64,000 nucleotides of DNA from Helicobacter colisuis (GCF_023646285.1 NZ_JAMOKX010000002.1:248001-312000), one strand, 5' to 3'. Shown: positions 26,786 through 36,258, counted from the first letter of the stretch. Numbers and translations are program-made. The notes: generated by a model not told the origin, from the sequence alone.

Positions 26786-27333
26786 AAGAGCTCCAAAAAA
26801 GGCTGGATTGCTTCAAAATGCAAACCCATCGCATTAGAAGTGCTACCAATTTGCTTTTTGATATATTTTTTGTGGAATCCTTCCACCATAACTGCCCCTG
26901 CCTTATTTTGCCATTGTTGGCTTTGAAGATAGACTTCCAAATCATCTAAATCAAAGCTGGAAAATTCATAAGTAGTTTTGCCAAGATTGATAAAATAAAA
27001 TTTGTTAGAATGTAAAATGCAACAGCTTAAAATATGGATAGAACTTCCACTTTGCATTTGAAGAAACTCTTTGGCTTCTTTTTGATTTTTGGGTTTTCTT
27101 TGTAGAGTATTAGCGCATTCTATGACGCTATCAACTACTAAAAGCGGAAGCTCTAAGCCATAAGTTTCTAATGCTTTTTTGTATTTACAAACTGCAGCAG
27201 TATAAACAAAACTTCTTGGACTAGATAGCTCTAAAGTCTCCTCATCAAAGCCATTATCGCATTGTATAAAGGTAATTTCATTTTCTTTTAGAATCTGCTG
27301 TCTGCTAAGCGAAGTTGAACATAGTCTCAGCAC
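26782..27333 (-). CDS. maf: Maf-like nucleoside triphosphate pyrophosphatase
   Basis: A 183-residue house-cleaning pyrophosphatase acting on dTTP/UTP or modified nucleotides. The start LRLCSTSLSRQQILKENEI carries the SxSRxxxL loop, VVDSVIECANTLQRKP corresponds to the family motif around the catalytic Asp (usually ADTVV), and GAVMVEGF is the late strand. It begins with GTG at 27333 preceded by AAGGATTTTT. The DTVV Thr is replaced by Ser and the pattern is divergent, as in other Helicobacter. Confidence 0.85.
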   Translation of the reverse strand: MLRLCSTSLSRQQILKENEITFIQCDNGFDEETLELSSPRSFVYTAAVCKYKKALETYGLELPLLVVDSVIECANTLQRKPKNQKEAKEFLQMQSGSSIHILSCCILHSNKFYFINLGKTTYEFSSFDLDDLEVYLQSQQWQNKAGAVMVEGFHKKYIKKQIGSTSNAMGLHFEAIQPFLELL

Positions 27334-27393
27334 AAAAATCCTTAGAATTGAATTTAGGCTTTTGATTATATTATTTTTTGGATTATAATGCCA

Positions 27394-27762
27394 TTAAGTT
27401 TCTTTAATTTTGAAAATTGCTGCTACAACTGCAATGGCAAATCCACTATCATGAGAAATAGAGAGACTTAGTGAGTGGAGATTAAAATATTTCATTTTGT
27501 CTTTTGTTAAAGTAAGCAGGGGGGCACCTTTTTTGTCTTTTGAGATAATCATATCATGGAAGTTTAATTCTTTAGATATTCCGCATTTTAAAGCTTTAGA
27601 GCAAGCTTCTTTTGCCGCCCAAAAACCAGCAATGGTTTGGGGGGTTTTAGCTAGTTTTATTTCTTCAGAATTAAGGAATCGAGCAAGTCCTTTATGATTA
27701 AATTTTTGCAAAAAAGCTTCTATTCTTGCAATAGAAACTAAATCTACTCCAACTTCAAACAA
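27394..27762 (-). CDS. acpS: Holo-[acyl-carrier-protein] synthase
   Basis: A 122-residue 4'-phosphopantetheinyl transferase that activates ACP. Catalytic motifs GVDLVSIARIEAF and FWAAKEACSKAL (Mg-binding E and K) are present, and SISHDSGFAIAVV is the C-terminal motif. It starts three bases after fliL and probably belongs to the same transcript. Confidence 0.95.
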   Translation of the reverse strand: MFEVGVDLVSIARIEAFLQKFNHKGLARFLNSEEIKLAKTPQTIAGFWAAKEACSKALKCGISKELNFHDMIISKDKKGAPLLTLTKDKMKYFNLHSLSLSISHDSGFAIAVVAAIFKIKET

Positions 27763-27765
27763 GGA

Positions 27766-28299
27766 CTATTGCACCACAAATTCAGTGAAGAAAATATTTG
27801 AGATTCTGCCATCTACTAAAAATTCATTAAGACGAGCAATAATTTCTTCTTTTAGTTTTTGTTTGCCTCTTGTTGTTTGTATTTCTTCAAAAGTTTTAGA
27901 GGCTAAAATACTAATAATAGTATCGCGTAGAATATTGACTTTTGTGTCAAGTTCGGATTGCATTTTAGCAATACTCATTTCTAAAGCGATTGAAGTTTTT
28001 AAATAGCGTTTTCCACCACCTGTAGAAACCAGATTGACAATAAATTGATCAAGAGGATACATAGGACCTACATTAAGAAGTGAGCTATTTGGATTTGCCA
28101 CACTACTTTTAGAAGCAGAGCTTTGAGTGGGCTGATTTGCATCTTGAGTTTGTGTATCATCTCCACCACTAAAGATTAAGATTCCCACCACAATAAGAAT
28201 AATCAAAAGCAATGCAACTACACCAATAATAACAAATAAAATCATTTTGTTTTGTTTAAGACTTGCTAGTTTGGATTCTTTTTGTTCTTCTTCTGCCAT
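27766..28299 (-). CDS. fliL: Flagellar basal body-associated protein FliL
   Basis: A 177-residue single-span inner-membrane protein. The transmembrane segment is residues ~19-43 (MILFVIIGVVALLLIILIVV), followed by a low-complexity linker rich in Ser/Gln and the periplasmic FliL domain (YPLDQFIVNL, RYLKTSIALEM). FliL forms rings around the stator and supports torque. The start follows AAGGAGTTAAA. Confidence 0.93.
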   Translation of the reverse strand: MAEEEQKESKLASLKQNKMILFVIIGVVALLLIILIVVGILIFSGGDDTQTQDANQPTQSSASKSSVANPNSSLLNVGPMYPLDQFIVNLVSTGGGKRYLKTSIALEMSIAKMQSELDTKVNILRDTIISILASKTFEEIQTTRGKQKLKEEIIARLNEFLVDGRISNIFFTEFVVQ

Positions 28300-28340
28300 T
28301 TTAACTCCTTATTTTTAGAAATATTATATTATTTATCATA

Positions 28341-29405
28341 TTAATTTTTCAAGTAACTACCAAGCCATTTGAGTTCTTTTGGGTAGCGTTGAAATAATTC
28401 ATTAATATTAGCATCATCAATATGTCCATCAATATCAATAAAAAAACAATACTGGAAATCATCTCCAGTGTGTGCAGGGCGCGATTGTATAGAAGTCATA
28501 TTGATATTTAAATCTCTAATATCATAAAGCAAATTATACAAAGCACCTGGTTTGTTAGTATTAGTGAGATTGGCAAAAATTGAAGTTTTATCTTTGCCAC
28601 AGCGTTGGTTTTTGAAGTTGCTAATAATAATAAAGCGTGTTTTATTGCCTGCGCTATCTTCAATATTTTCAAACAAAATAGGCACATTATAAAGTTTAGC
28701 AGCAATATGAGAACAAATTGCAGCGCATTGTGGATTTTTGGCAGCAAGTTGCGTGGCTTTTGCAGTAGAATCAACAGGGATTCTTTGAATGTGATCAAGG
28801 CTGTGTTCGCTTAAGAAATGGTGGCATTGTCCAAATGCAATGTCCTTTGAATAGATGATTTGTATGTCTTGGAGTTTTTGTGAAATGCTTGCAAAGCAAT
28901 GATGGATAGGCATATAAATTTCAGCAACAATTTTAAGATCAGTTTCCTCTAGCATATCAAGAGTCTCTCCAACAGCGCCATTTTGATTGTTTTCAATAGG
29001 CACTACTGCATAACTTGCTCTTCCTTCTTTGACGCTTTTAATAGCAGAAGTAATAGTGTTGTGAGAAAAATATTCACATATGGCACCAAAGCGACTTTCA
29101 GCGGCTTGGTGTGTGTAGCTTCCAATAGGTCCAAGATAGGCTACGCGTTCTGGTAATTCAAGGTTTCGACTTACTGCAAAGATTTCTAGATAAATTGATT
29201 CAATGGCACTTCTAGTTAAAAAGATTGGTTTTTTGTGATCTAGTCTATCAATGATTTCCTTTTCTCTTTCTGGGCGATAAACTGGAGAATTAGTTTGGAT
29301 TTTGGCTTTACCAATTTGTTTAACAATCTCCATTCGCTTCTCTAAAAGTTCTAGAATACTATCATCAATCTTATCAATTTCATTTCTAAAAAGCTGTAAA
29401 TTCAT
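28341..29405 (-). CDS. pheA: Bifunctional chorismate mutase / prephenate dehydratase
   Basis: The P-protein of phenylalanine synthesis. Residues ~1-90 are an AroQ-type chorismate mutase (LFRNEIDKIDDSILELLEKR), residues ~95-270 a prephenate dehydratase (YLGPIGSYTHQAAESRFG; the TRF motif occurs as NKTRFIIIS), and the C-terminal ~80 residues an ACT regulatory domain (KPGALYNLL, ESRP equivalent QSRPAHT). The feedback-regulation motif is GAL. It lies nine bases after lysA. Confidence 0.94.
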   Translation of the reverse strand: MNLQLFRNEIDKIDDSILELLEKRMEIVKQIGKAKIQTNSPVYRPEREKEIIDRLDHKKPIFLTRSAIESIYLEIFAVSRNLELPERVAYLGPIGSYTHQAAESRFGAICEYFSHNTITSAIKSVKEGRASYAVVPIENNQNGAVGETLDMLEETDLKIVAEIYMPIHHCFASISQKLQDIQIIYSKDIAFGQCHHFLSEHSLDHIQRIPVDSTAKATQLAAKNPQCAAICSHIAAKLYNVPILFENIEDSAGNKTRFIIISNFKNQRCGKDKTSIFANLTNTNKPGALYNLLYDIRDLNINMTSIQSRPAHTGDDFQYCFFIDIDGHIDDANINELFQRYPKELKWLGSYLKN

Positions 29406-29414
29406 TTAGAATCC

Positions 29415-30671
29415 TTATAAATAATCTTTTTCTAGTGCAATTAAATCTTCAAAAGTTTCTCTTTTACGGATTAATCTTGATTTTCCTTGTGAAATAGCTA
29501 CTTCAGCGCATCTAGGGCGTGTGTTGTAGTTACTTGACATACTAAAGCCATAAGCTCCAGCACTAAGAATAGCGAGTATATCTCCGGCTTTTAAAGGAGG
29601 TAAAGCGATATTTTTACCTAGATAATCCCCACTCTCACAAATTGGTCCTACAATATCTGCAGGAGTGGCTTCTCCTTCTTGTGGAGTTAAGGGAGTGATT
29701 TTATGATAAGCATTATAAAGGCTAGGGCGGATTAAGTCATTCATTGCGCCATTTACAATAATAAAACGCTTTTCTTGAGAAGTTTTTTCATAAAGCACTT
29801 GAGTTAAGAAAACTCCTGAATTCCCCATAATAAATCTACCAGGTTCGCAAATAATAGTTACATCAAGCCCCCTTAAGCACTCTAAAATGCTTTGAGCATA
29901 ATCGTAAGGATTAATGGTTGTTTCATCTTTGTAAGTAATTCCTAAACCCCCACCAATATCAAAGAATTTAATGTCAATTTTAAGCGCTAAAAGACTATGA
30001 AGTAGTTGAGCGATTTTTTGTGCGGATTCAGAAATAGGTTGGAGTTTGGTGATTTGACTTCCTATGTGAAAGTGGATACCTATGGGATCTAGAGATTCTG
30101 ATTTGTGAGCATGGAGATAAAGACTTTTAGCCTCTTCAATCCCAATTCCAAATTTGTTTTCTTTAAGTCCTGTTGAGATATAAGGGTGGGTTTGTGGATC
30201 AATATCAGGATTAACGCGAATAGAGATTCTAGCCTTTGTGTGAAGAGTTTTTGCAATTGATTCAACTTTAAGCAACTCTTCTTTACTTTCAATATTAATA
30301 AAAAGTATCCCAAGCTTAATAGCTTCTTGGATTTCATAGTCTTGTTTGCCAACTCCGCTATAGATGATTTTATAAGTTGGGATTCCAGCTAGAATGGCGC
30401 GTTTAATTTCTCCTAGCGAAACACAATCTGCACCGCTTTCTAAAGAGGCTAGTTTTTTAATAACGCTTAGGTTAGAATTTGCTTTTAGAGCATAGCAGAT
30501 TAATGATTTTCTGCCACTAAAGGCAAGTTTAAATTGATTAAAATACTCTTCAATTTTATCAAAGTCATAAACAAAAAGAGGGGTTTGGTGCTCTTTGGCT
30601 ACTTGCAACAAAAGCTCTTTATTTAGATTGCCATCAAGGTTGGGAGTGTTTGGTAGTGGAATATTTTTCAT
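29415..30671 (-). CDS. lysA: Diaminopimelate decarboxylase
   Basis: A PLP fold-III decarboxylase making lysine from meso-diaminopimelate. The Schiff-base lysine is in LICYALKANSNLSVI, the HIGSQIT and ICEPGRFIMG segments bind PLP phosphate, and GPICESGDYLGKN carries the partner-chain catalytic Cys. The ATG at 30671 is chosen over an in-frame GTG three codons upstream, since AAAGTGAG sits at proper distance from the ATG. Length 418 residues is normal. Confidence 0.95.
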   Translation of the reverse strand: MKNIPLPNTPNLDGNLNKELLLQVAKEHQTPLFVYDFDKIEEYFNQFKLAFSGRKSLICYALKANSNLSVIKKLASLESGADCVSLGEIKRAILAGIPTYKIIYSGVGKQDYEIQEAIKLGILFINIESKEELLKVESIAKTLHTKARISIRVNPDIDPQTHPYISTGLKENKFGIGIEEAKSLYLHAHKSESLDPIGIHFHIGSQITKLQPISESAQKIAQLLHSLLALKIDIKFFDIGGGLGITYKDETTINPYDYAQSILECLRGLDVTIICEPGRFIMGNSGVFLTQVLYEKTSQEKRFIIVNGAMNDLIRPSLYNAYHKITPLTPQEGEATPADIVGPICESGDYLGKNIALPPLKAGDILAILSAGAYGFSMSSNYNTRPRCAEVAISQGKSRLIRKRETFEDLIALEKDYL

Positions 30672-30724
30672 AAAACTCACTTTAAAATAAAATTTTTGAG
30701 AATTGTAATCAAAAAATCTTAAAA

Positions 30725-31888
30725 TTAGGATATTTTGGCTTTTTTGCCAATGGATAAAACTAATCCAATCATAATGCTCGTTGAGAGCATAGAGCTACCT
30801 CCATAGCTTAAAAATGGGACGGCGATTCCTTTAATGGGAATTAATCCTGAAATCCCAAAAGCATTAATAAGAAAAGACAATCCTAAGATGATTCCAACTC
30901 CAGAACAAAATAAATAATACATTGTATTTTTACAGCGGTTTGCGATTCTTAAGATACGATAAATCATTACTAGAAAAATAAGACTAATAACAAATAAACC
31001 AATAAAGCCAATTTCTTCTGTGATACCTGCTAAAATGACATCGGTATGCACTTCGCTTAAAAAACCAAGTTTAATAAGCCCATTTCCTAATCCTTCTCCT
31101 ATGATTCCACCATTAGCAATTGCATTAAGAGAATGTTGTATTTGATAGGGTTCAGGGAGATTTTCAACACGCAGAGAATTAGCAATGGATTGTGGGAAGA
31201 AAGATAATATTAGATCTTGCGTTCCTGCCCACCACGCTTTAATACGCATAATGCGGTGCGCACTTGTAACAATCACCAAAATAAATAAAACAGACGCAAG
31301 GGCTAGAAGATTTGCAAAAAGCTTAAAAGAAGAACCTGCAAAAATCATCATCAAAGCTAAAGTAACACCAAGAAGAACAATTTGTCCTAGGTCATTTTGC
31401 AAAATAGCAATGAGATAAACAGCAATTAAAAATACAAAAACATAGGGTAAAAAGGTAATAAATTCTTCTTTGAGTGTTTTGGTCTCTATAAGAGAGAATT
31501 TACGCGAAAAACTCCAAGCCAAAAAGATAATAAAGCCGATTTTAAAAAATTCTACAGGCGCTAGAGAAAAAAGAGGGAATCTAATCCAGCGTTTTGCTCC
31601 ACCAGCACTTGTAGCAAGACTTTCGGGGAGAAAATGCATAATAAACATTAAAAAGATTCCACCAAAAAATAAAATAAAGCCAAACTTTAAAACAAAGTTA
31701 TCAGGATTGCAACGAGAAATACCCCATATTAAAAAAATCCCTAAGATTCCTGCAATAAGCTGTCTTATCATAAAATGGAATTCGCTGTAATCATAATATA
31801 AAACAGCAAAAGAGGAAAGTGAGTAAGAAAAGATTATGCTAATAGTAATGAGGCTTATGCTTAAAAAAAAGAGTGGCTTATCAACCAT
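30725..31888 (-). CDS. ftsW: SEDS-family peptidoglycan polymerase / cell division protein FtsW
   Basis: A polytopic inner-membrane SEDS glycosyltransferase that polymerises lipid II in the divisome with its PBP partner. The 387-residue protein has about ten hydrophobic helices, the ILQNDLGQIVLLGVTLALMM segment (SEDS core with the catalytic Asp region) and IPIKGIAVPFLSYGGSSML near the C-terminus. The ATG at 31888 overlaps the metF stop by 8 bases (ATGGTTGA); an earlier in-frame codon at 31924 is less likely. FtsW rather than RodA is chosen by resemblance and is not certain. Confidence 0.85.
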   Translation of the reverse strand: MVDKPLFFLSISLITISIIFSYSLSSFAVLYYDYSEFHFMIRQLIAGILGIFLIWGISRCNPDNFVLKFGFILFFGGIFLMFIMHFLPESLATSAGGAKRWIRFPLFSLAPVEFFKIGFIIFLAWSFSRKFSLIETKTLKEEFITFLPYVFVFLIAVYLIAILQNDLGQIVLLGVTLALMMIFAGSSFKLFANLLALASVLFILVIVTSAHRIMRIKAWWAGTQDLILSFFPQSIANSLRVENLPEPYQIQHSLNAIANGGIIGEGLGNGLIKLGFLSEVHTDVILAGITEEIGFIGLFVISLIFLVMIYRILRIANRCKNTMYYLFCSGVGIILGLSFLINAFGISGLIPIKGIAVPFLSYGGSSMLSTSIMIGLVLSIGKKAKIS

Positions 31889-32789
31889 TGAGAATTTTTC
31901 CGATAATATCTGCTTTATTGGCACTCATAAGATGAATTTTGTGGTGGATTTTGCAAAGATGATTAAAAAGTTCTCGGCTTTTTTGTAGTCCCACTTCAAA
32001 TTCTATTCCTTTTTGAAAAGCTTTTTCCATGGATTTTAAATAATCTTGTGGAACAAAAACGCCCGGTAGTTTATTGTGTAAAAAAAGAGCGGTTTTATAA
32101 GAAGTAATAGGAAAGAATCCAAACATTAATGCGCAACGCGTGTTATGTTCTTGATTGATTTGGTTTATCCATTGGAGTAGCTCTTCTGCGATTTCAAGAT
32201 CATAAATGGGTTGTGTAAAAATTGCTAAAGCACCATTTTGAATCTTTTCTTGCATTTTTTTATAGAGATTTTGTTTTTTATTAGCATAAGAATTTAGCAC
32301 ACTAAAGGGGTAAAAAGGTTTAAAATCGCCTTGTATTTGGTTGTTATTAATGTCTTTTGCGGTATTTAATTGACAGATGGTTTTAAGTAAAACATTGCTA
32401 TTACCCTCAAAGATGCTTTTAGCTTGTGGCTGATTGCCATGTCTCATAGGATCACCGGTGAGTGCTAGGATTAATCGTAAATCAAGGCTGTTCATACCGA
32501 TTAACTCGCTTTGGAGTGCTAGAGTGTTTCTATCTCTCATTGACATTGTTGTGATGCTTGGAATCTTAAAGGTATTTTGGAGTTTTAGACTTGCTAAAAT
32601 CGCATTGTGTTTGAGTTTTGCAAGGGGAGAATCAGTGCAAACAAAGGCATTAATTTTGCTGGGGAGATTCTCTTTTTTTATTGTCTCAAAAAGCGCTTCT
32701 AGGGTAAAACTAGCTGGTGATGAAAATTCATATGTGAAGCATTTCTCATCGCTTCTTAGGGTTTTAATAAAAGTTTCAATCATATTCAT
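31881..32789 (-). CDS. metF: Methylenetetrahydrofolate reductase family protein
   Basis: A 302-residue FAD-dependent TIM-barrel enzyme reducing 5,10-methylene-THF to 5-methyl-THF for methionine synthesis. RLILALTGDPMRHGNQP carries the FAD/folate motif (GD P), and AIFTQPIYDLEIAEELL corresponds to the family QPxF/Y segment. CALMFGFFPITS is the GI.P motif region. The N-terminus is short and TFEYS-like glutamate lies in CFTYEFSSP. It is followed directly by ftsW. Divergence is moderate, so the exact folate substrate is inferred. Confidence 0.8.
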   Translation of the reverse strand: MNMIETFIKTLRSDEKCFTYEFSSPASFTLEALFETIKKENLPSKINAFVCTDSPLAKLKHNAILASLKLQNTFKIPSITTMSMRDRNTLALQSELIGMNSLDLRLILALTGDPMRHGNQPQAKSIFEGNSNVLLKTICQLNTAKDINNNQIQGDFKPFYPFSVLNSYANKKQNLYKKMQEKIQNGALAIFTQPIYDLEIAEELLQWINQINQEHNTRCALMFGFFPITSYKTALFLHNKLPGVFVPQDYLKSMEKAFQKGIEFEVGLQKSRELFNHLCKIHHKIHLMSANKADIIGKILNG

Positions 32790-32800
32790 TCACTAATAGT

Positions 32801-32824
32801 AAAAGCCTTGAAATTAAGGCTTTT
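32801..32824 (-). terminator. Hairpin terminator after the 32823-33248 gene
   Basis: AAAAGCCTT and AAGGCTTTT pair in a 9-bp stem with a six-base loop, immediately past the stop on the reverse strand. The following bases are ACTATTAG, so the T tract is part of the stem. It lies between this gene and metF, limiting read-through. Confidence 0.6.
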
Positions 32825-33248
32825 ATTGAATCCCAAGAATTTTGTTAATTGTTGTGTTCATCTTGGTCTCAAGATTATATCGCACATTATGCTCTTCGTG
32901 TTTGTTTTGCTGAATCTGCGCTTCTTTTTTGGCAATAGAGTGATAAAGATTTTGGATTTTGGCTTGATCTTTTTGAATCCTTGCTTCTTCTAAATCAAGC
33001 AAAAGCAAATCTTTTTCTAAGTGTAATTTATCATTAGTATTGCGATATTTTTCGGTTTGTTTGCGAAGATCTTGATGAAATTGGTATTGAATATTACGAA
33101 TTTCTCTTTTTTGACTAAAGCTTGAATTGTGATAAAGTGTTTTGGTGATACCTTTTGGTGCTTTTAGTGTTTCTTTTGGTGGAAGTGCATAAACAAGAGA
33201 GGCAGTAAGTATTAAATGGGAAATAAAAAATAAAAAAATCTTTTGCAT
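32823..33248 (-). CDS. Exported coiled-coil protein of unknown function
   Basis: A 141-residue protein with a signal peptide (MQKIFLFFISHLILTASLVY, cleavage after ALP-type site near residue 22) and then a mostly helical charged body (LRKQTEKYRNTNDKLHLEKD, LEEARIQKDQAKIQNL). Periplasmic location is predicted. The pattern resembles CpxP/Spy/ZraP-type small periplasmic chaperones or metal sensors, but no defining motif was found. Its TATAAT promoter on the reverse strand at 33280-33285 is divergent from the permease promoter. Confidence 0.75.
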   Translation of the reverse strand: MQKIFLFFISHLILTASLVYALPPKETLKAPKGITKTLYHNSSFSQKREIRNIQYQFHQDLRKQTEKYRNTNDKLHLEKDLLLLDLEEARIQKDQAKIQNLYHSIAKKEAQIQQNKHEEHNVRYNLETKMNTTINKILGIQ

Positions 33249-33279
33249 ATAGCAATCCTCTTTTATAAAATTAACCTGA

Positions 33280-33323
33280 ATTATAACATATTTGCATTGT
33301 TTTGAAATTGAATTTGCTATAAT
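33280..33323. promoter_or_regulatory. Divergent promoters for the exported coiled-coil protein and the aromatic amino acid permease
   Basis: On the - strand TATAAT occupies 33280-33285 (GTTATAATTC). On the + strand an extended -10 TGCTATAAT ends at 33323, 32 bases before the permease ATG at 33356. The two boxes face apart. Confidence 0.6.
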
Positions 33324-33355
33324 CCTGTGGTAAATTTAATTTTATGGGTTGGTGA

Positions 33356-34600
33356 ATGTTGGGAATTGGAAAAAAACCTAGCGTGTTAGGTGGAACAATG
33401 ATTATTGCAGGGACAGCAATTGGAGCTGGAATGTTAGCTTTGCCAACAATCTCTGCTGGAATGTGGATTTGGTGGTCTTTGGGGCTTATGGTGATTGCTT
33501 GGCTTATGATGTTGCTTTCTTCTCAAGCCATTTTGGAAGTTAATCTTAATTATAATCCTGGTGCAAGTTTTCATACACTTGTGCATGATAATTTAGGGAA
33601 ATTTTGGAATCTTGTAAATGGTTTGAGTGTAGCCTTTGTTTTATATATTTTACTCTATGCTTATGTTAGTGGTGGAGGTTCTATGGTAGTGCATACTTCT
33701 GTGGCATTGTTTGGATATGAGCCTCCCAAGTTTTTATCAGGATTGCTATTTGCAATTTTATTGAGTGGCTGTGTGTGGTGGAGCACTTATGCAGTTGATC
33801 GATTTTCAGTAGTGATGATTGGGGGTATGGTTATTACTTTTATTTTTGCGATGAGTGGAATGCTTGGGGAGGTTAAAACTTCTTTGCTTTTGGATTTGCA
33901 AAATGATGGAAGTAGTTATGGGATTTTTGTATTTGTGGCAGTTTCAACTTATTTAACTTCTTTTTGCTTCCATGCTTCGGTGCCAAGTTTGGTAAAATAT
34001 TTTGGTAAAGACCCTGTTTCTATTAACAAATGCCTTATTTATGGGACATTGATTGCGCTTTTAGCCTATGTGATATGGATTGTTGCGTGTGATGGAAATA
34101 TTATGCGAAGTGATTTTAAAGAAGTTATTGCAGCAGGTGGGAATGTTAGTCATCTTATTGAAGCAGCAAGTAGTAATCTTAATGGCAGTTTTTTATTAAG
34201 AATGCTTGATGCTTTTGCATTTTTAGCAGTAGCCACTTCATTTTTAGGGGCAGGACTTGGATTGTTTGATTATATGGCAGATTTGTGTGGATTTAATGAT
34301 AGTAGAATAGGACGAACAAAAACAATGCTTGTTACTTTTGCACCACCTATTATTGCAGGAATGATTTATCCTGATGGATTTTTGCTTGCAATTGGTTGGG
34401 CAGGACTTGCTGCGACAATTTGGTCGGTGGTGATTCCTGCTTTACTCCTTAGAGCTTCGAGAAAAAGGATAGAAAATCAAGAGGTTAATTATCAAGTTAA
34501 AGGTGGTAATTTGACTATTTATGCACTTTTGATTTTTGGCTGTGTGGTAGGAATCTGCCATATTTTATTTGTGTTTAATGTTTTGCCAATGTATAAATAA
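33356..34600 (+). CDS. Aromatic amino acid permease (HAAAP family, TyrP/Mtr-like)
   Basis: An inner-membrane transporter of 414 residues with about eleven helices. The family start VLGGTMIIAGTAIGAGMLAL is diagnostic of the hydroxy/aromatic amino acid permeases, importing Tyr, Trp or Phe (or Ser/Thr) by proton symport. FHASVPSLVKYFGKD resembles the TyrP/Mtr loop after helix 5. Which amino acid is transported cannot be told. Its stop overlaps the next gene (TAATG), so the two are coupled. Confidence 0.9.
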   Translation: MLGIGKKPSVLGGTMIIAGTAIGAGMLALPTISAGMWIWWSLGLMVIAWLMMLLSSQAILEVNLNYNPGASFHTLVHDNLGKFWNLVNGLSVAFVLYILLYAYVSGGGSMVVHTSVALFGYEPPKFLSGLLFAILLSGCVWWSTYAVDRFSVVMIGGMVITFIFAMSGMLGEVKTSLLLDLQNDGSSYGIFVFVAVSTYLTSFCFHASVPSLVKYFGKDPVSINKCLIYGTLIALLAYVIWIVACDGNIMRSDFKEVIAAGGNVSHLIEAASSNLNGSFLLRMLDAFAFLAVATSFLGAGLGLFDYMADLCGFNDSRIGRTKTMLVTFAPPIIAGMIYPDGFLLAIGWAGLAATIWSVVIPALLLRASRKRIENQEVNYQVKGGNLTIYALLIFGCVVGICHILFVFNVLPMYK

Positions 34601-36228
34601 TGCTAAAAGAATTATTGCAAATTTTTCAATACCTTCAAAAATTCCATAAAGATAATCTTGAGGTTTTAAGAATCATCTTGGAATTTTTGTTGATCTCCAA
34701 AGATAAAAAATTCCTAAAGGGATTGATAGAGGGGGATAAAGAGCAAATTGACGAGAATCTTTCTGAAAATTTAAGGGGTTATGGGCTAGAAGCCTTTAGT
34801 GCAAATCCAAAGATTAACCGCAAAAAAATTTTAAAAGTATTATTAGATTATGAAATTACTCCAAAAGATTTGGAGAATTTTATTCAAGCTATTGTGATGC
34901 ATAAGACAATTTTGGGGCTTTATGAATACGCTACTCCTATTGAAGTGAATCTCTTGGTTTGTAAGTTTTTGGATATTAAGAGTAATGAGAGCCTTTATAA
35001 TCCCTGTTGTGGTTTAGGGAGTTTGCTATTTGGCGTGAGTGAGAGGAATTTTGATTATTATGGAGAGGATATTCAGCCAAAGATTCTTTATCTAGCTAAG
35101 ATTTTATCGCTTTTTATAGGATTTAAGCGGAGTTATTTGGAAGTGGCAGATATTTTTAAAGAATCTGCCTTTGGGGATTTGGTAGCAAACAAAGCTTTTT
35201 GTTATTTTCCCTTGGAGATGCCTTTAAATCTATGGAGTTTTAAAGATGACGATTTGGAGCCTTTTATTAAGAGTATCCCTGAGATTCCTTTTTTGGCTTA
35301 TACGCTAAGGCATTTTAAGCAAAAAGGAGTTTTTATTGTTCGCTCTTTATTGTTGTATAAGGCTTATGGTAAGCGTTTAAGAAAGTTTTTAAGAGAAAAA
35401 AGGCTACTTGAGGGGGTGGTGGAGTTTCCTAAAAATATTTTTCCACACCAAATTGAAGAATTTTCATTGCTTATTTTATCAAAACAAGAGAACAAGAAAG
35501 TCTTTTTTGTTGATGCTCAAAAGTTCTATCTCAAAGAGGGCAAGTATAATAGGCTAACTAATATTGATAGGATTTATGATAAATATCTTAGTAAGCAAGA
35601 TTCTGATATTTCTAGGTTGGTTGATTATGAATCTCTTGATGATGGGAACTTTAAAGCTTCTTATTACACGCAAAAAAAAGATGTTTGTGATTCTGCGTTG
35701 CTTAGTGAATTTTTGGAGTGTATTTATAGAGGGCAGAGGGTTGAAGCAAAAAAAGATGGGGTTTTGGTGGATTGCTATAATGCGGGAATTAAAGATTTTG
35801 AAGAATATGGCTTTAGTGAGAGATTTTTGGAATTTTCTCCCAAAAGCGATCAGAAGCGAATCGAAAAACTTAGAATTCAAGCTTATGATATTTTGCTTTC
35901 TATACGAGGAGTTTCACCCAAAGTAGCAATTATTGGAGAAAGAATAGGAGAGAAAAGGATTTTACCTAATGCAGGAATCTTGGTTTTGCGTCCCAAAAGC
36001 AGAGAGATTGCAGAGGCTTTGTATGTATATTTTTTATCTCCAAAAGGATTTTTGGCGCTAAGTGAGATTTATCAAAAAAATCAAGATTGCATTGGAGAAG
36101 AGCAAATAATGAATCTTTTATTGCCAAGTGGTTTTTTGGAATATCAAAAGCGCTTTGATTTATTGCTAAAAGAGGGTGAGCAAATTAAAGAGCACCAAAG
36201 AGCAATAAAGACATTGCTTGATTTTTAA
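34600..36228 (+). CDS. N6-adenine methylase-like (HsdM-type) protein without the NPPY motif
   Basis: A 542-residue protein with type I/IIG methylase architecture: helical N-terminus, ATPIEVNLLV, SAM motif I SLYNPCCGLGSLLFGV (133-145), acidic motif II GEDIQP (155-160), then a DNA-recognition-like C-terminal region (from about residue 330: RLVDYESLDDGNFKASYYTQ, VLVLRPKSREIAEALYVYFL). Where motif IV (NPPY) should be, near residues 200-205, the sequence is AFCYFPLEM. Adenine methylation is therefore unlikely. No restriction partner is adjacent. Possible roles are SAM binding without catalysis, or DNA binding. Confidence 0.7.
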   Translation: MLKELLQIFQYLQKFHKDNLEVLRIILEFLLISKDKKFLKGLIEGDKEQIDENLSENLRGYGLEAFSANPKINRKKILKVLLDYEITPKDLENFIQAIVMHKTILGLYEYATPIEVNLLVCKFLDIKSNESLYNPCCGLGSLLFGVSERNFDYYGEDIQPKILYLAKILSLFIGFKRSYLEVADIFKESAFGDLVANKAFCYFPLEMPLNLWSFKDDDLEPFIKSIPEIPFLAYTLRHFKQKGVFIVRSLLLYKAYGKRLRKFLREKRLLEGVVEFPKNIFPHQIEEFSLLILSKQENKKVFFVDAQKFYLKEGKYNRLTNIDRIYDKYLSKQDSDISRLVDYESLDDGNFKASYYTQKKDVCDSALLSEFLECIYRGQRVEAKKDGVLVDCYNAGIKDFEEYGFSERFLEFSPKSDQKRIEKLRIQAYDILLSIRGVSPKVAIIGERIGEKRILPNAGILVLRPKSREIAEALYVYFLSPKGFLALSEIYQKNQDCIGEEQIMNLLLPSGFLEYQKRFDLLLKEGEQIKEHQRAIKTLLDF

Positions 36229-36258
36229 AAAACAAATGGAATTAACTTAAAAAAAGAA

